Counted from the stretch's first letter, positions 24,650-37,781 are shown. The stretch: 64,000 bases of DNA from Poecilobothrus nobilitatus (GCA_947095535.1 OX352772.1:33499445-33563444), one strand, 5' to 3'. The notes: generated from the letters alone by a model not told the origin. Program-made: numbers and translations.

Positions 24650-27112
24650 AATAGTATTTGAAATCATTACATCTGATTTTGATGATTGGTTCACACCATT
24701 TTTTTTTTTTTGTTTTTTATTACTTTTTTTTCTTTGCTACATTGTTGTGTTTAATTCACTATTTAAAATTTTACTAATTTTATTCACTCTTAGGGTAGCG
24801 TAGGGTAGGGTATTTCAAAAGATTGGGTAGCCAATAATATTTTGGTATATTCAAATATTAATATCAAACTGTGTATAAATTTACTCTTTCTTATTTCATA
24901 CATATCGAAAATCTTTTAGAGGTATCAAACTTTTGTAACATTTTTCTTTTGTTAACGGACATCAGGTTCATTTAGTAACAATTCTTTCGTTATTTGATTC
25001 GAAAACGTAACGATTCGGCAACTTAATGAAAATTGTAGTCCAATCATGGTTTTTGATGTAAAATTACTAAAACATTAGTATACAAAATACACGCAAAAAA
25101 TTTTATTAAACTTATATTTATTACAATTACACACTTTAGTCATCAATTATTAATAGTTTTTGACTGCTCTGTAGAATAATTTAGAATTTAATCATATAAA
25201 ACTTAATATTTTATACACTTGATTAGATGAATCTGGTTAGTTAGTTAACTGTTTTGCAAAATTATGTCAAAAACCCATTCTACTACACATACTTCAAAGT
25301 ATGTACTTCTGCATTGAAAATTGTGGTTACCCTAATTGTGGTCACCCTATTTTATCAATTTGTGCAAAACAATGTTAATCTATCAAAAATTCGCATGTTA
25401 TGATATGCAATTTTTGTTTTCTTATTTTACCTTTTCCCTAAGTTTTTAATTCCTTAAAAAAAAAAAAAACAAAAAAAAAAGTTTTTTGCCTTTAAATCGA
25501 ACATAATCAAACAGAGCAGCATTGCCAGCAGCCTTACAGCAAATGAGCACTTAAAAACGCTTTTTATTTTTTTTGTTTTTCTATAATCATTATCAGCTTG
25601 TTTTAAAATATTTGATTACTGTCCTATCCTCTTTAGATACACTGTTAAAATCAAAAAAAAAAAATGTATTGAATACAAAACAAAAAAAAAAATAGTCATA
25701 AAAAGCAGTTATGAATGAAAGAGATAAAAAAATAAAGGTAGTTATAATTTTTGTACTTGTAAATTGAGCAGTACTTGGGAAAAAAACAAAAAAAAAAAAA
25801 ATACGGTAAAAAAAAGTAAGTACAGTGCCCGTTGTTTACTACTCATTTGAACAGATTAGTAAAATCTGGAAATTAAACAAAAAAAAAAACAAAAATGATA
25901 TGAAATTATGCAAAAATGAAAGAAACAAAACGGCAAAGAAGAAATAAAGAAACATATTTCACACCTGCCAGGTATAGGTCATTTTAATAATATATTTGAA
26001 AAATTAATGATTACCAGTTTTTATTATTGTTTTGTTTTCTTTTTTTGTCTTTTTTTTTTTATATAGTGTAATGAACGGCCTAGCTGCACTAAAACTTTAT
26101 AGTTTTATACAGTAACTATATCTATAACTGTCTCATTCTTTCTCATTCATATTGAATTAAAAAAAAAAAAAAAAAACTTATTATTATACCGGACTTAAAG
26201 TAGAACTTAAATATCGTTTTGTTATAAGTGATGTTTTTTAAAATTTTGTTATTATGTAGTGTTTTGTTTTTTTATTGTAAAGCTGGGCAATAATTTTTGG
26301 TGTTATAACAGTAATTGATGATGGTGCAATTTAAATCTTAGTTAAAAACGGGACAAAGCGAATAACAACAAGTTAAAAAAAAAATTGTTTTGATTATTTT
26401 TGTGTAATTTTTTTTTTTTTTTGCTTTTTATTTTTAAGGAAGGGTTTGTTTTTTTTTTTTTTTTTCTTCGAGTTTACTTTCGTAATTATGGTTGTTTTTT
26501 TTAGGTGTGCATTTTATGCCGCTTTTTTTAAAGGTTATTTAATACAAAGTTTAATACATAATTTGATTTTTGTTTTTTTGTGGTTGTAGGTAATTTGAGG
26601 CTTTATTATTTTTATTAGTTATTCAGAACAGGATGTCATCCATAGCACATGCACTTTTTTCTTCTTGTTATTCTTGAATTATATTCCTTACTGTTTTTTT
26701 TTTTTTTGCTATATTTAATATTATTTTTGGTATATATAAAATATATATTGTAAAATATTATATAATCAAAATTTAAAAAAAACAATCTACAAAACTGAAC
26801 TGAAATAACCATCTTTTTAATATCAGAAAGTTAAGAATATTACAAACAAAAAAAAAAACAAATATCAACTTAAGTAAATACTTTCTATAAGTTCTAGTTT
26901 AAACTCTTTAAATATCTTTGTTAATTATGATGAGTTATTACCCAGGTTATCTGAGTTTTAACAAAAGTTGACTCGAGCTAAAGTTTCGAATTAAGTTGAT
27001 TGGATAGATTATTTTTCAATTTTAAGTAGGTACACAATACTGCTTCCGATTGGATTATTTTTTGACATCAATGTGTTAATAAATAGTGTTAATAACTAAT
27101 AAAAATATATAC
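22867..27112. other. AT-rich non-coding stretch
   Basis: No gene supported. It holds dense A/T runs (22966-22979, 24619-24643, 26160-26176), TA/CA microsatellite-like sequence near 24170-24205, and a short GGGTA-rich string at 24791-24810. Open frames are A- or T-run translations. Confidence 0.55.
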
Positions 27113-27356
27113 TTTTTTTTAATGCATTTATTTCTCTGCCACATAAATGTTACAGCCTTACTTAATTTATAACATAAATGTTATAAATTACACAGCCTTT
27201 CCTGGTCAGGCGTGACTGTAAATGTCGTAAGGGGAATAACTTTTACGACGTGTGTGGGATTCGAACCCATTTTACAGCATATTTTACAGCATATTTTTTA
27301 CAGCATATTTTTTACAGCATCCGGTGTTAACAGCATATTTTATATCACTAGGCCCC
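27113..27356 (-). mobile_element. tRNA-derived SINE, copy 4 (rearranged)
   Basis: Read on the minus strand it starts GGGGCCTAGTGATATAAAATATGC, given here in part, and keeps the B box GGGTTCGAATCCC, the GTCGTAAAAG...CTTACGAC hairpin and TTTATGTGGCAGAGAAATAAATGC. The A-box region of the head is largely deleted. The central arm unit TGCTGTAAAA(AA)TA is repeated four times in tandem. The tail contains an extra segment with a perfect 28-base palindrome at 27163-27190. No target duplication is clear. The missing A box makes it an unlikely pol III template. Confidence 0.8.
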
Positions 27357-28636
27357 ATAAGTATATTGATTTATGATGATTGGATTTGACTGTTACTTTT
27401 CTTAAACGAACAGTTATAGTAATGTAAATTAGGTAGTGTATGTAATTTGTACTAACTTATGATTAGTATTTGAGAGACCTAATTTAGAGAGAAAATTTAA
27501 AGAGACCTAACGCTATAAATATTGTCAAAACCAATTGAAAATAATTATAATTTTTCTGTTAGATTCATTTTTAATTAAATGAAAATATGGTGTTACGAAA
27601 ATTAATTAATTCGATTTAATTCAAATAACGGCTCGTACTATAATTCTGTTAATTTTTTTCAAAATAGTAGACTTTTAAAGTCAACTACATTTTTTTCATT
27701 GACATTTTTATTCAATATTTTGTCGATCATCATATCATTTTTATATTGATTTCACATTTTTATTCAATACAATTCTAAAGTTGTAAAGTTCTAAAGAGCA
27801 TTGATCAATTTATTATTGTTGTTAATATATTATGTATTTTTTAAATGAAAAATCAATTAGTTGAATCAATTAATTGAAATTTGATTTATATAACACATAG
27901 ACTTTTTTTTGGTTGACTTAGAAAAAGTCAAAATTACTCAAAACGTTTTGATTTTGACGACATCACCTAAAATAGAAATTATCAATAAACAATTAATGAT
28001 CAAAATAAAATAAGATATGTAATCTTTTATTAATTTTGATCTCTAGAATCCCCATAGATTCCAAAATTTTAGAATATTCTTAAGAAAATTTTATTTTCTA
28101 ATTATTTTCGATTTCCATTTTAATTGATAACATCAATTTAATAAATCAATAAATCAATTTAACACATACATAATAAGTTTTATATATATACATATGTAAT
28201 AATTTTCCTAACCTTCATTGAATTTTAAATTAACTCCCTATCCACTTAGTCGTTTAAATTCCGTTTTTCTATAGATAAATTCATATGATCATCGACAAAT
28301 TTTAAAAAGCAATTATTAATCTTTAAAAGAACACTTTTAATAAATGTTACGAAATAAAATATATATATGTATATGTATACTTATAAAAAAAAAATGGCAC
28401 ACTTTTTCTGTAATAATCTTCCGTATATGATATTTAAGATTACTTCTAAAACTTCAAAGTGAGTTCCGACTTTACTGTTCTTACCGGTAATAAATTAAAA
28501 ACAATTTTAAAAATATTTTTTTATTTAAAAAAAAAAAAAAACATTTAATTTAATTGATATAATAATACTTATAAAATTTTATATCTATAATTATAATATT
28601 TTAAAATAATACCACACCACATTATAATCATATATA

Positions 28637-28641
<5 letters not shown>

Positions 28642-28685
<44 letters not shown>

Positions 28686-28700
28686 TATATATATATATAT
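28642..28700. repeat. (TA)n microsatellite
   Basis: About 59 bases of TA repeats with one interruption (AG near 28683). Confidence 0.9.
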
Positions 28701-30912
28701 GACCCAATTCTTTGTAATAATTCATACTTATACCTAACATTCATCAAAAAAAAGTATAATAAATGTTGGGTATAACCTAACATACCATTTTCAAATTTAA
28801 AAATTTTTCATAAGTGAGAATTTTCTCACAAAAAAGAAAATACATACATAGATATACATATGTATTATATACCTATATGTACTTATAAAGAAAATTTTAT
28901 AATTTTCCTGTTATATTATTTTCGCGTTATAATTATGTTAAATTACAAGTTCTTATTTTACTAAAAAAAAAAAAAAAAATACAGAAAAAAAATTCAAGTG
29001 AGTGCCATTTGAATTTTGACAAAATAACCACTTTACTTTTTTTTTTTTTCTTTTTTTGCAAAATAAAATAAATTTTATAAAGCTGCGACATTATCATAAA
29101 TTTTCCTAAGGTATATTTTAAAAGAGCTTTTAAATATTAATGTATGTAATTAAGTATAAACATTAAAGTCCAACAGTTTATAATTTATTGTTATGCAGAA
29201 AATTCTATACTTTTAATATGAAAGTCTTTTTTGTTCTTGTCTAGTTTTTATTATTTTTTGTATTCTTTTAAAAAAATTTTTTTTTTTTTTTTCGTAGAAA
29301 TAAAACAAAAATTATTTTTAAAAAAGGGTCTTTCTTCTATTGTTTAAAAATAATTTCTATAGTTAAAAAAAATAATGTTAATGATTCTGTTAAACAGGTT
29401 TTGTAATAAAACGGTACGCATTTTTTTTTCCATAGAGATAGAATAATAATGTAAAGTATAATGTGGTAAATACATGTGCAGAATTCTGTATGCATCGCAG
29501 TAAAAATTAGTTTGTTTTAATTAGTTTTATTTTAAGAACTTTAAAAGATCTGCTGTCATATTTGCAGAATGAAAATTTTATGCTGTCGATAATCAAAAAA
29601 TAACAACACAACACAAAAACAAAAAATGCTCAGAACTGTAACTTAAAAATTTTTTTTTGAATTTTTTTATTTTCTATTATTAAGTATTTGACATTTGTAA
29701 ACAAATTGTTTACATTTCTAAATAATTAAATTTAGCTACAAATCATTTCACAATTATTATGAGTTTAACTTCAAATTGTTTATGTTTAAATTCAATTAAT
29801 ATTTATGTCATAAAACAAAAAAAAATTTGACAGAAAATCTGCACATGTGTTTCTTCAAACACAGTGCTGCGTCGAACTCTGCACATTTATTTCCAGTATA
29901 AAATGTTTGATCATGCTTTATTTTGGTTTATAAGGGTATAGGATTTTTGTAATTATTCTTAATTATGTTTAGTTTTTTGGCTTCTTTAAAACGGTATTTT
30001 GTTTTTATTTATTTTATATTATCCTAGACACTAATCATGATTTTCAGTATTTTTTTTTTGGTCCTAGCTGTGAAATATCTTAAAAATATATAAAATAACA
30101 TTAAGAATATGTATAAAAAAAGTTTATTAAAGATTCTAAAAGTTAAATTACAATTTACAATAAGTATAAGTTTTCGAGAATTTTGAACTAAATTTTTAAA
30201 TTCTAGATTATTTAAGTTCATGACATGATAAATATTTATTCCAGTTAGCTTTGTGATAACCATAAGTATATCAAACTTTAACGATCTATTGGTAAAAACC
30301 AACTGATGCATAACAATGTCAACTACACATAGTGAATAAATTTTTTCAATTATGTTTACTGGTTTTAAATTTAAGTCATAAAAAAAATATATATATAACT
30401 ACGTACATCTAAAATCAAAACTTTTTATTTTATTTTTATTTAATTGCTATAATACATTATTTTACATTTTTTACACTTGAAAATTTCCATATTAAAGAGC
30501 TTACGTCATATTCCATCCTATGTTTACATTAACATATTATTTCTTAAATATATTTAGCAAATTCTAACAAAAGATGTTAAAATTTTAACTAATCTAATAA
30601 TAAAAATCTAACTAAACTTGCATACTACTACTCCGCATTCAAAAGCGGATTTTTTTTTGTTTCAAACTTTTATTTTCTTAATCTGTCACTGAAATTTATA
30701 ATAAATTTTGCTTATAGTACATGTCCTTTCAATTTCGCATTATTCAAACAAATCCAAAAAAAAAAAAGTTTCGCAGCCCTGCGTTTTATTATGACAAATA
30801 AAGTATGTAAATATAAAATTACCTACCTTAAGAGTATGGCTTTCTTTTCTATTTATTGTTTTTGTTAATTCTGCTAATTGTCAATTGTATTGTTGGTTGT
30901 GTAATTTACAGA

Positions 30913-30930
30913 TTGCATATGCATATGCAA
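30913..30930. promoter_or_regulatory. Palindrome of two POU-octamer-like half-sites
   Basis: TTGCATATGCATATGCAA is a perfect 18-base palindrome. Each half contains ATGCAA/TTGCAT, the core of POU/octamer sites. No gene is adjacent, so regulatory use is speculation from motif similarity. Confidence 0.2.
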
Positions 30931-33900
30931 AATTATATAAACAACAAAAAAAAATAAAACATCACGTCTAGCCGAATATTGTGAAATTATGAATAGTTAT
31001 ATTGTATTTTGTATTCACAATAATTTAAATTAATTTTTTTCTTCTACTTGTTGTAGAGGTTACGTTATAGATGTGTCAAAAAATTGATGTACATATGTAT
31101 TTTTTTGTTTGTTACAGTTTTGTTGAACGAAAATTAAAGTAATTCAACTTTAAAATTTAAAATTTGTAATATAAGTTTTTTTTTTTTTTGTAAATTGTTG
31201 CTTTTTACATTTCTTGCATTAATAATTTATAATTTACCTGGTTATATGAGGTAATCTGAGCCATGTTTTCACCTTTCTAGAAAAACAGAAAAATTTATTT
31301 TCCTTTTTTTTTTTTTGATTTATTTTTGTATTCCTGTAATTATGTTGAAAGAATTATATTACAACTTACAAGTTATGTTGCATGTATGTATGTATATAAA
31401 AAAAAAATATTAAAATATAATATAATAAAAATTCATGTAATTTTTGCATGCAATTAAAAATAAAATATTCACACTTTAGATACATATGTCTTAATGCATA
31501 TTATATAATTAAAGTACATATATATATTATGTACTTATATATGCAACAGACAACAGTTGCAACATCATTAGATTTTAAGAATAATAATTATGTATAAAAT
31601 GAAATAACTTGATAACATATACATAATATGTATGTGTAAATTGAACAATGGTCAATGCTAAACTAAAATGTTTGAACCGGACTAAATCAAAGTGAACCAG
31701 TTAATGTTGTCATAGTTGTTTTTGTAATTACATAGGTACATACTATTATTGTATATTGTTGCTGTTATTTAATTTGAAAAAAAAAAAAAAAATAATACAA
31801 GAATAATTTCATTACTGTTGCATAATAAATCAAAAAGAAAGAAAAGTTAAAAGTGATTGCATGTTAGTTCGTTAGTTTGTTGCATAATAGTTCTGGTTTC
31901 AAAAAAAAAAAAAAAAAGATAAAAAATACAGCAACAGAAGAAGTTTTTAGGTTTTAATAATAAAGAATATGTACATAGGTACATACATATATATACATAG
32001 TTAATTTTGAAGATCAAACTAGTGTTACTACTTACTACTTTTACTGTTCAGATTTTATTGTATGTACTCGTACATATCTATACTTCTATGTATATATATC
32101 TATACTATGTATGTATATCTAATGTTAATATTTATTATTTAATAATCAATCGATTTGTTTAAAAAATTTTTTGTTCATTGAAACACTGTTTAGTTAAAGA
32201 TGGATACCTAGTGGATGAAGATTTTATAAATAAAAATGATGAAAAAATGTTTGCACGTTAAAATCTATGTAACATATACACTTATAAGTACAATGTAATA
32301 AGATGAAAATGTTAAATTTAATGTTTGTTGCAGCTGTTGCTGATTTTATTTTGTTTTTTTTTTTTTTGTTTTTTTATTGTATTGTTATAACAACAGTTGA
32401 ACTTGATTATGTCTCTGTTGTTAGTTTCCATTACCAAATACCATTTTCTTTTTCTTTTTTTTTTTTTTTTTTTAATGAAAACGGATATTATGTGATTTTG
32501 TGACTTATTATAGATGCAATAATCATGCAACATTAGAACCAACTAACTATTTATACCAACCAACCAGAATTTATAGACCAGACTCGACTGATAAAATTAA
32601 AAAACAGATGTGGACAAACAAGTTAATTAGAAATAGTGTGGCAAATTATAAGAATCTAGAATTTTTTTTTTTTCTTTTCGTATTATTTTTATTCTTGATG
32701 GAATAAAGACATTTTTTTTTTTTAATTTTTTATTTTGTTGCATGCTATTGCAACAATTGTTACTGAGATTCTTTATTTTAGTTTTTTTTTTTTCTAAAAC
32801 TGGTGCAATAGATATTGAGAAAATTAAGCAAAAAAAAAAACAAATAATTCAAGAATTTTAATAAAGTCTTAAATAAAATTAAAAAAAAAAAAAAAAAAAG
32901 TTTGATTATGATCGCCGGTCCAACAAGTTTCTACATAAAAAATATTATACAATAGTAGCAGCAACAGCAACAGCAGTAGGAATAAAAACAATAACAAATT
33001 TATAAAAAAAAGAATGGACAGATTATAATGAATCATTTTAAAAATGCATGTTGATTTGTTGGAAATCGGTTTTTTTTTTTTTTTTTTTGCGTTGTCTTTT
33101 TAATAGGATAGAATAATGTGGGATGATGAGGGTGCAAGATTGCTGCATAGGATTCGATTTTATTTTTCTGTTCTTTTTTTTTTTTTCTTTTTACGTTAAT
33201 TAAGTTGATTTGTTCTTTATACTATTCTTGTGACTTTATTTGGTATGAGACGGTTAACTGACTGATTGCTATTGTGAATTATGTTTAGGTTAAAAAAAAA
33301 ATTAAATTGTAAAAAACAAAGACAAAAACAATAATAATAATTAAAAATAAATATATATGTATATATGTACAAGAAAATGTTGATTGTTCAAGTTTAAGGT
33401 GATGTTCTTTAACTTGGGAATTCAAAATTAAAGTGTTGAATCAATTAAAATGTTGGATTCTTTTCAGTTGAAGTTGTCATTTTAAAATTCTGAAATCTTA
33501 ATTAAATTTTGCTGGTTTTTTATATCTTAAAAATTAATTAAGAATAATTTATTCTTTTTTTTTATGATGATATGATAAAAAGAATATAATATATTGTATA
33601 TATTAAGATAGGTAATTTGATATGTTGATTTTTTATTTTCTAAAATTAATAAAATATCAAGATTTAATTTTTAATTTTTTTATAAATGAAATTTTTAGTA
33701 TACCTAAATGTTTTTTTTTTCTCTTGGCATTTAAGATTTTATTTAATTTGAACTGTTTAAAAAGTGGTATTTGTTTTGTTTTTTAGTTAAAAGTGCAAAT
33801 AGGTTCAAAGAATTAATATGTAAAATGTTGTATGTACTTGTAATAAGGTAATTTAAGGTAAGGTAATTTGTTATTTTTCTTTTATATTTTTGAACAGCTA

Positions 33901-34083
33901 GTCATTTCATATTAAATTCATTATTAGTACAGATAATGATTCAAAGAGTTATCAAACTTATTGTAGTTCTGATTTTCATTGTATATAGAAAACTTGTTGC
34001 AGTTTTGATTTTCGTTGTAAATTGAATAGAACGTTAAATGTTGAATAACTAATATATGATTTCATTTGTGATTTTGATTTTTA

Positions 34084-34570
34084 GCACATTTAAAAAAAAA
34101 AAAAAATTTTAATTTCTTTCACCCTTTCTGTTTATCTGTTCGTCTGTTTACAAAACTTCTACGCCGATGAACCAATGACATTTTAATCGTGGAACTGAAT
34201 GTTTATAGAACGACTGTTTTATACAGCTCTACACTCATTAGACAGATACAACACCCCTTCAAAGTTTTAAAAAGAGATATTTACTTCCTTTGCTTTTTCG
34301 AAGTTTTTACTTCCTTTATATTTCTGCAACGCGCGCTTCTAGATTGAAATTTTGATAGAAGAAAGATTTTTCAGAATTAGCAAAAGTTACTTTACAAATT
34401 TTTTTTGTAGCCACCCCCTGTTTAAGAATTAGTAGGTAACAAATATTTAAAATTTCTTATTTTTTTTACAGCTGTTTAGTACAAATTTTTTTTAAAGTAA
34501 AATGCAAAAATTGAAACTTTAACATTATAATAATTGTTAATGTCTTAACTGATGTTCTTAATTGTATAGC
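34084..34570 (+). repeat. Repeat X, copy 2 (diverged)
   Basis: Opens after TTTTTAGCACATTT and shares in order GTCTGTTTACAAAACTTCTA, GCTTCTAGATTGAAATTTTG, CAGAATTAGCAAAAGTT and GCCACCCCCTGTTTAAGA with the 48 kb copy. More diverged and shorter than copy 3. No coding content. Confidence 0.65.
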
Positions 34571-34605
34571 GTTTAATTAAAATTGGCGAGAGTGTCTTTA
34601 TTTTG

Positions 34606-34606
<1 letters not shown>

Positions 34607-34646
<40 letters not shown>

Positions 34647-34660
34647 TATACATATATATA
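34607..34660. repeat. (TA)n microsatellite beside a SINE
   Basis: TA repeats followed by two CATATATATA units, ending just before SINE copy 5. Confidence 0.85.
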
Positions 34661-34669
34661 AAATTCATA

Positions 34670-34745
34670 GGGCCTCGGTGGCCTGTGTATGAGCGTATAA
34701 AATACGCTGTAAACACCGAGGAAGTGTGGGTTAATTACATACGTG
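34670..34745 (+). mobile_element. tRNA-derived SINE, copy 5 (truncated head)
   Basis: Only the head survives: GGGCCTCGGTGGCC, AGCGTATAAAATACGCTG, AACACCGAGG and GTGTGGGTT. The A-box region is shortened by deletion. The B box is broken directly after GGGTT (AATTACAT replaces TCGAAT), and body and tail are missing. The nested stems of the head remain intact. Confidence 0.75.
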
Positions 34746-35685
34746 TACATATATATGTAGAATTTTTCGTGGAAGTTGTTAATATTCTAAACAGTTTTTA
34801 TTGTTTTTAGGAAAATGTTCATCTTTAATAAGAACATTTGAGTTTACATTCTGCCATGTCTGATATGTATTTGAATCTAGTTAATAAAAACATGTATCTA
34901 GTGTACTAATTGAACTGAAACAATTATTAAAAAACTGTAAAAATAAATGCTTTTAGTATCAATACGAAATACAAGAAAATTTAATCATTAGCTTTCAGAA
35001 TTTTTTTTTTTAAATGGGTTTAAAATAGTATAAAAAATAAATATTTCAAATTAAAAAGTAATATGTATACATATTATCATATATTATATATATTATCATA
35101 GATATATTATATATATGTATTATAATAAGAACTTGGCGAGACCTTGCCAACATATAAAAAACAATATTTTATTTCTATAATAAACACTCACACTTCATAT
35201 GAATTATTCTGGCAATGATGATATTTCTATAGGTATATTCATTTAATAATTTACAAAAATTTTCTATGAAATTCATATTTTAATTTTTTATTAAAGTCTA
35301 TTTATTTTTTTTATACCTACTATTTACTATACTATTACTACCTATATACCTATTATTTCATATAGCACTAAATGTTAACCTTAACGTATCTAAAAATTGA
35401 ATGTTAAAAAAATGGCGTTAAAAATATTTATTTCTTTGAATTTAAATGTTACTCTATACATAACTATATTGATTTCGCTGCAACAAAATTATAAAATATG
35501 TATAAGTTTTTCAGCCGAACGAAAAACCACCGGCAGTTTTTCATTTTTATTTTGGGTACTCTAATTTGAAATACATACGTTTTATATAATTTTTGACATA
35601 TCGTGCGAACTTTCGCCCTGAATGTGTTTTCACTTAAAAAAGTTTGGGTAATTTTTTCTCATTGTATTATATTAAACTGTCAAAA
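34746..35685. other. Non-coding stretch, upstream of a gene candidate
   Basis: AT-rich to about 35500, then more balanced composition over 35515-35640 (CCGAACGAAAAACCACCGGC and TCGTGCGAACTTTCGCCCTG). No gene feature is firm, but the change in composition leads into the candidate at 35686. Confidence 0.4.
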
Positions 35686-35922
35686 ATGACCACCACGAAA
35701 ACAAGGCGAGAAAAAATATGTTGTGTCTGTTTCAAATAATAATTTTCGAAATAATTCCTTCTCTGACAATTATCGCTTTTTTACTGCTGCTGATGTAAAA
35801 ATTAAACTTTTAGGTATAGTTTATTTAGAGAGTCAGTATACGATAACGTAAATGTTTTTGCATTTTTAGGAATTGTGGATTTTCCTAGGGAATTTCCTTG
35901 TAGACCTATTACTTTAGTATGA
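35686..35922 (+). pseudogene. Intron-bearing short gene or gene-fragment candidate
   Basis: The ATG at 35686 opens a frame reading MTTTKTRREKICCVCFK and stopping at 35739. In the +1 frame the reading continues SNNNFRNNSFSDNY then RFFTAADVKIKLLG. Deleting one T in the TTT at 35730-35732 would join the two. Exon 1 ends at 35813 before GTATAG. A 56-base intron (35814-35869) ends TTTTTGCATTTTTAG. Exon 2 then continues in frame as IVDFPREFPCRPITLV to a stop at 35922. The result is a short protein of about 59 residues with a CxxC pair and a third Cys, reminiscent of small zinc-binding N-terminal domains such as ZAD, but no family was recognised. A GTATGA near 35917 could be a second donor. The frame slip could be a true lesion, an assembly error, or a sign that the model is wrong. 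Confidence 0.35.
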
Positions 35923-37706
35923 ACTAACTAACGATATTTTGTAGTAACAATACAAGTCGATTCAAAATATAAAAGATACATATATTAGCTTGTAAAATTA
36001 AAATCATTTTCTGTTAATACAATATCAATTAATGATTTAATAAGTTATAAATTATGTGAAGGTCATTTACCAGAACTGTTTAAAACAATCAGAACTTAAT
36101 ATATTATTGAAAATAAAATTTATAATGGATATCAGAATTCGTTTAAAATATATTTCTGCAAGTTTCTATTATAATAATTTCATATTCGATAATAAAAAAT
36201 TACAGCTCCAATAACAGCAATCTATTATAAACAAATAAACAAAGTACACTATATAATTTATTTTACATGTTATTAACTTAGTATCTTTCTTATATTTCTC
36301 TTGGGTTTCAATTAAGGAAAAAAATATAATCAAAATCAACAGATAAAAAAGTATACTATAAAATAAAAGAAAAACATAAACAGGGAAAAAAAACAACTTA
36401 AAATTTTCATTTTACGTCAATTCAATGTCACCATTTTCTCTACATATATATATATATTGCATTTACAATTGGAAAAAAATCAAAAAAAACCAAAAAATAA
36501 ATAAATTTGAATAATATCAATTCATTTAAAATTTGATTTCCAATTACTACCATTTCATCTGCCGGTTCTTTTTAATTCAACTTTATTTTTTGGTGTTTTT
36601 TTTTTTGTTTTTTCTTTTCTTTTTTATTAATTTTACTAAATCGAAATGAAAGCGACAAGTAAATACCATTGTATCATTTAAATGCAATTTAATTTCACTA
36701 ACAAAAAAAAAAAAAAACAATTTATATTTTTGGAACTAACAAATGAACAACCAATTTGAACCACCATACGAAAGGAAATCAAAAAAAACTATACCAGCTT
36801 AAGCTAACAACTCTCTAAAAAAAAAAAAAAAAAAAAATCTGAATCTGAATGTTTCATTTATAATATGTACATATTTAGATTATAACTTGTAACATATGCA
36901 CATTGTGCTGTGCTCATTCTAAATCACGAAAAAAATAATCGATTTCAAAAAAACCTTTTTTGGAAATTTTTTTTTTTTTTTTTATACATTAATATAAAAT
37001 GTATTCTTCTTCTTTTTTTTTTATACTGATCTTGTTGTCGTTGTTACTTTTTTTTAACAGATTTGTTTTTTTTTTTTGTTGAATATTCAAACCTGATCTG
37101 GAATTTTGTTTTGAGTGAAATTAAACCAAAAATTTAATCAAAAGTTGTAACCACCAACAAAAAAAAAAAAAAATAATAAAAAATATATGTGATGCATTTT
37201 CGGTATATAAGGGCCAAAAAACATTACTTAAAATCAACATTTTTAATTTCAGTATGTTAAGGAAATTTATATACATATGTACATATTCATAATAAAAAAA
37301 AATATTTATTAAGTAAAGGTAAAAGTATTTTAAAAAAATCATCAGTTCCAAAATCTAAAAGCACAAATTACAAAAAAAAAAATTTATTTTAAATGTGAAT
37401 ATCGTCTTCAGAGTCGTACCTATTATTAGTGTAACATAGTTTTTATAAACACAACACACTAAGCCGTTGATTATTTGGCGGTAGCTATTGCACATAAATA
37501 TTTCTGTATTTCTACGCCATCTATTATCTTATAAAAGAATTCATTTTTTTGTTATTTTATTAAATATTACAATATGAATCTGATGTGATATTAAGGTATA
37601 TATATATATACATATTACATAGATATACCTACTTATTTTTTAATTATATTTTTTTAATTTTACATTATAATTAAAATATATACTATTTTTTATTAATCTA
37701 TAAGAT
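35923..37706. other. AT-rich non-coding stretch
   Basis: No further exon of the preceding candidate could be identified. A/T runs dominate (36701-36718, 36818-36837, 36966-36983, 37158-37172). Confidence 0.5.
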
Positions 37707-37781
37707 CTAGCCGGGTTTTTAAACACCCGAGAACTTTCTAATGAAAGACCGGTGTCCTAACAACTACGCACCATTAGTTGG
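37707..37781 (-). pseudogene. tRNA-Glu-like retropseudogene
   Basis: On the minus strand the 75 bases align with insect tRNA-Glu. TAGTTGTTAGGAC corresponds to TAGTGGCTAGGAT of the D arm. CGGTCTTTCATTAGAAAG resembles the anticodon arm with anticodon TTC. CGGGTGTTTAAAAACCCGG corresponds to the T arm. The B box is degenerate and the 3' acceptor strand does not pair with the 5' end, so it is not a functional tRNA. It is exactly tRNA-sized and flanked by a 7-base direct repeat ATAAGAT (37700-37706 and 37782-37788), compatible with retroposition. In DNA this AT-rich such a repeat could be chance. Confidence 0.5.

Larger units (their letters stand above)
27357..34083. other. Long AT-rich non-coding stretch
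   Basis: No gene supported over about 6.7 kb. Landmarks are a (TA)n microsatellite at 28642-28700, a CAG/CAA run at 32955-32977, an 18-base palindrome of POU-like half-sites at 30913-30930, and T runs such as 33069-33088. Open frames around 32303-32706 are driven by T runs. Confidence 0.55.

Noticed and set aside
24791..24830. GGGTA-rich telomere-like string
   Set aside because: Only a few irregular units, not the insect TTAGG repeat, and too short to mean anything.
32303..32706. Cluster of open frames on both strands
   Set aside because: Poly-Phe and poly-Lys translations of T runs, with no domains or splice signals.
32955..32977. CAG/CAA run as a polyglutamine exon
   Set aside because: Stops close every frame nearby and no splice sites frame it; treated as a simple repeat.
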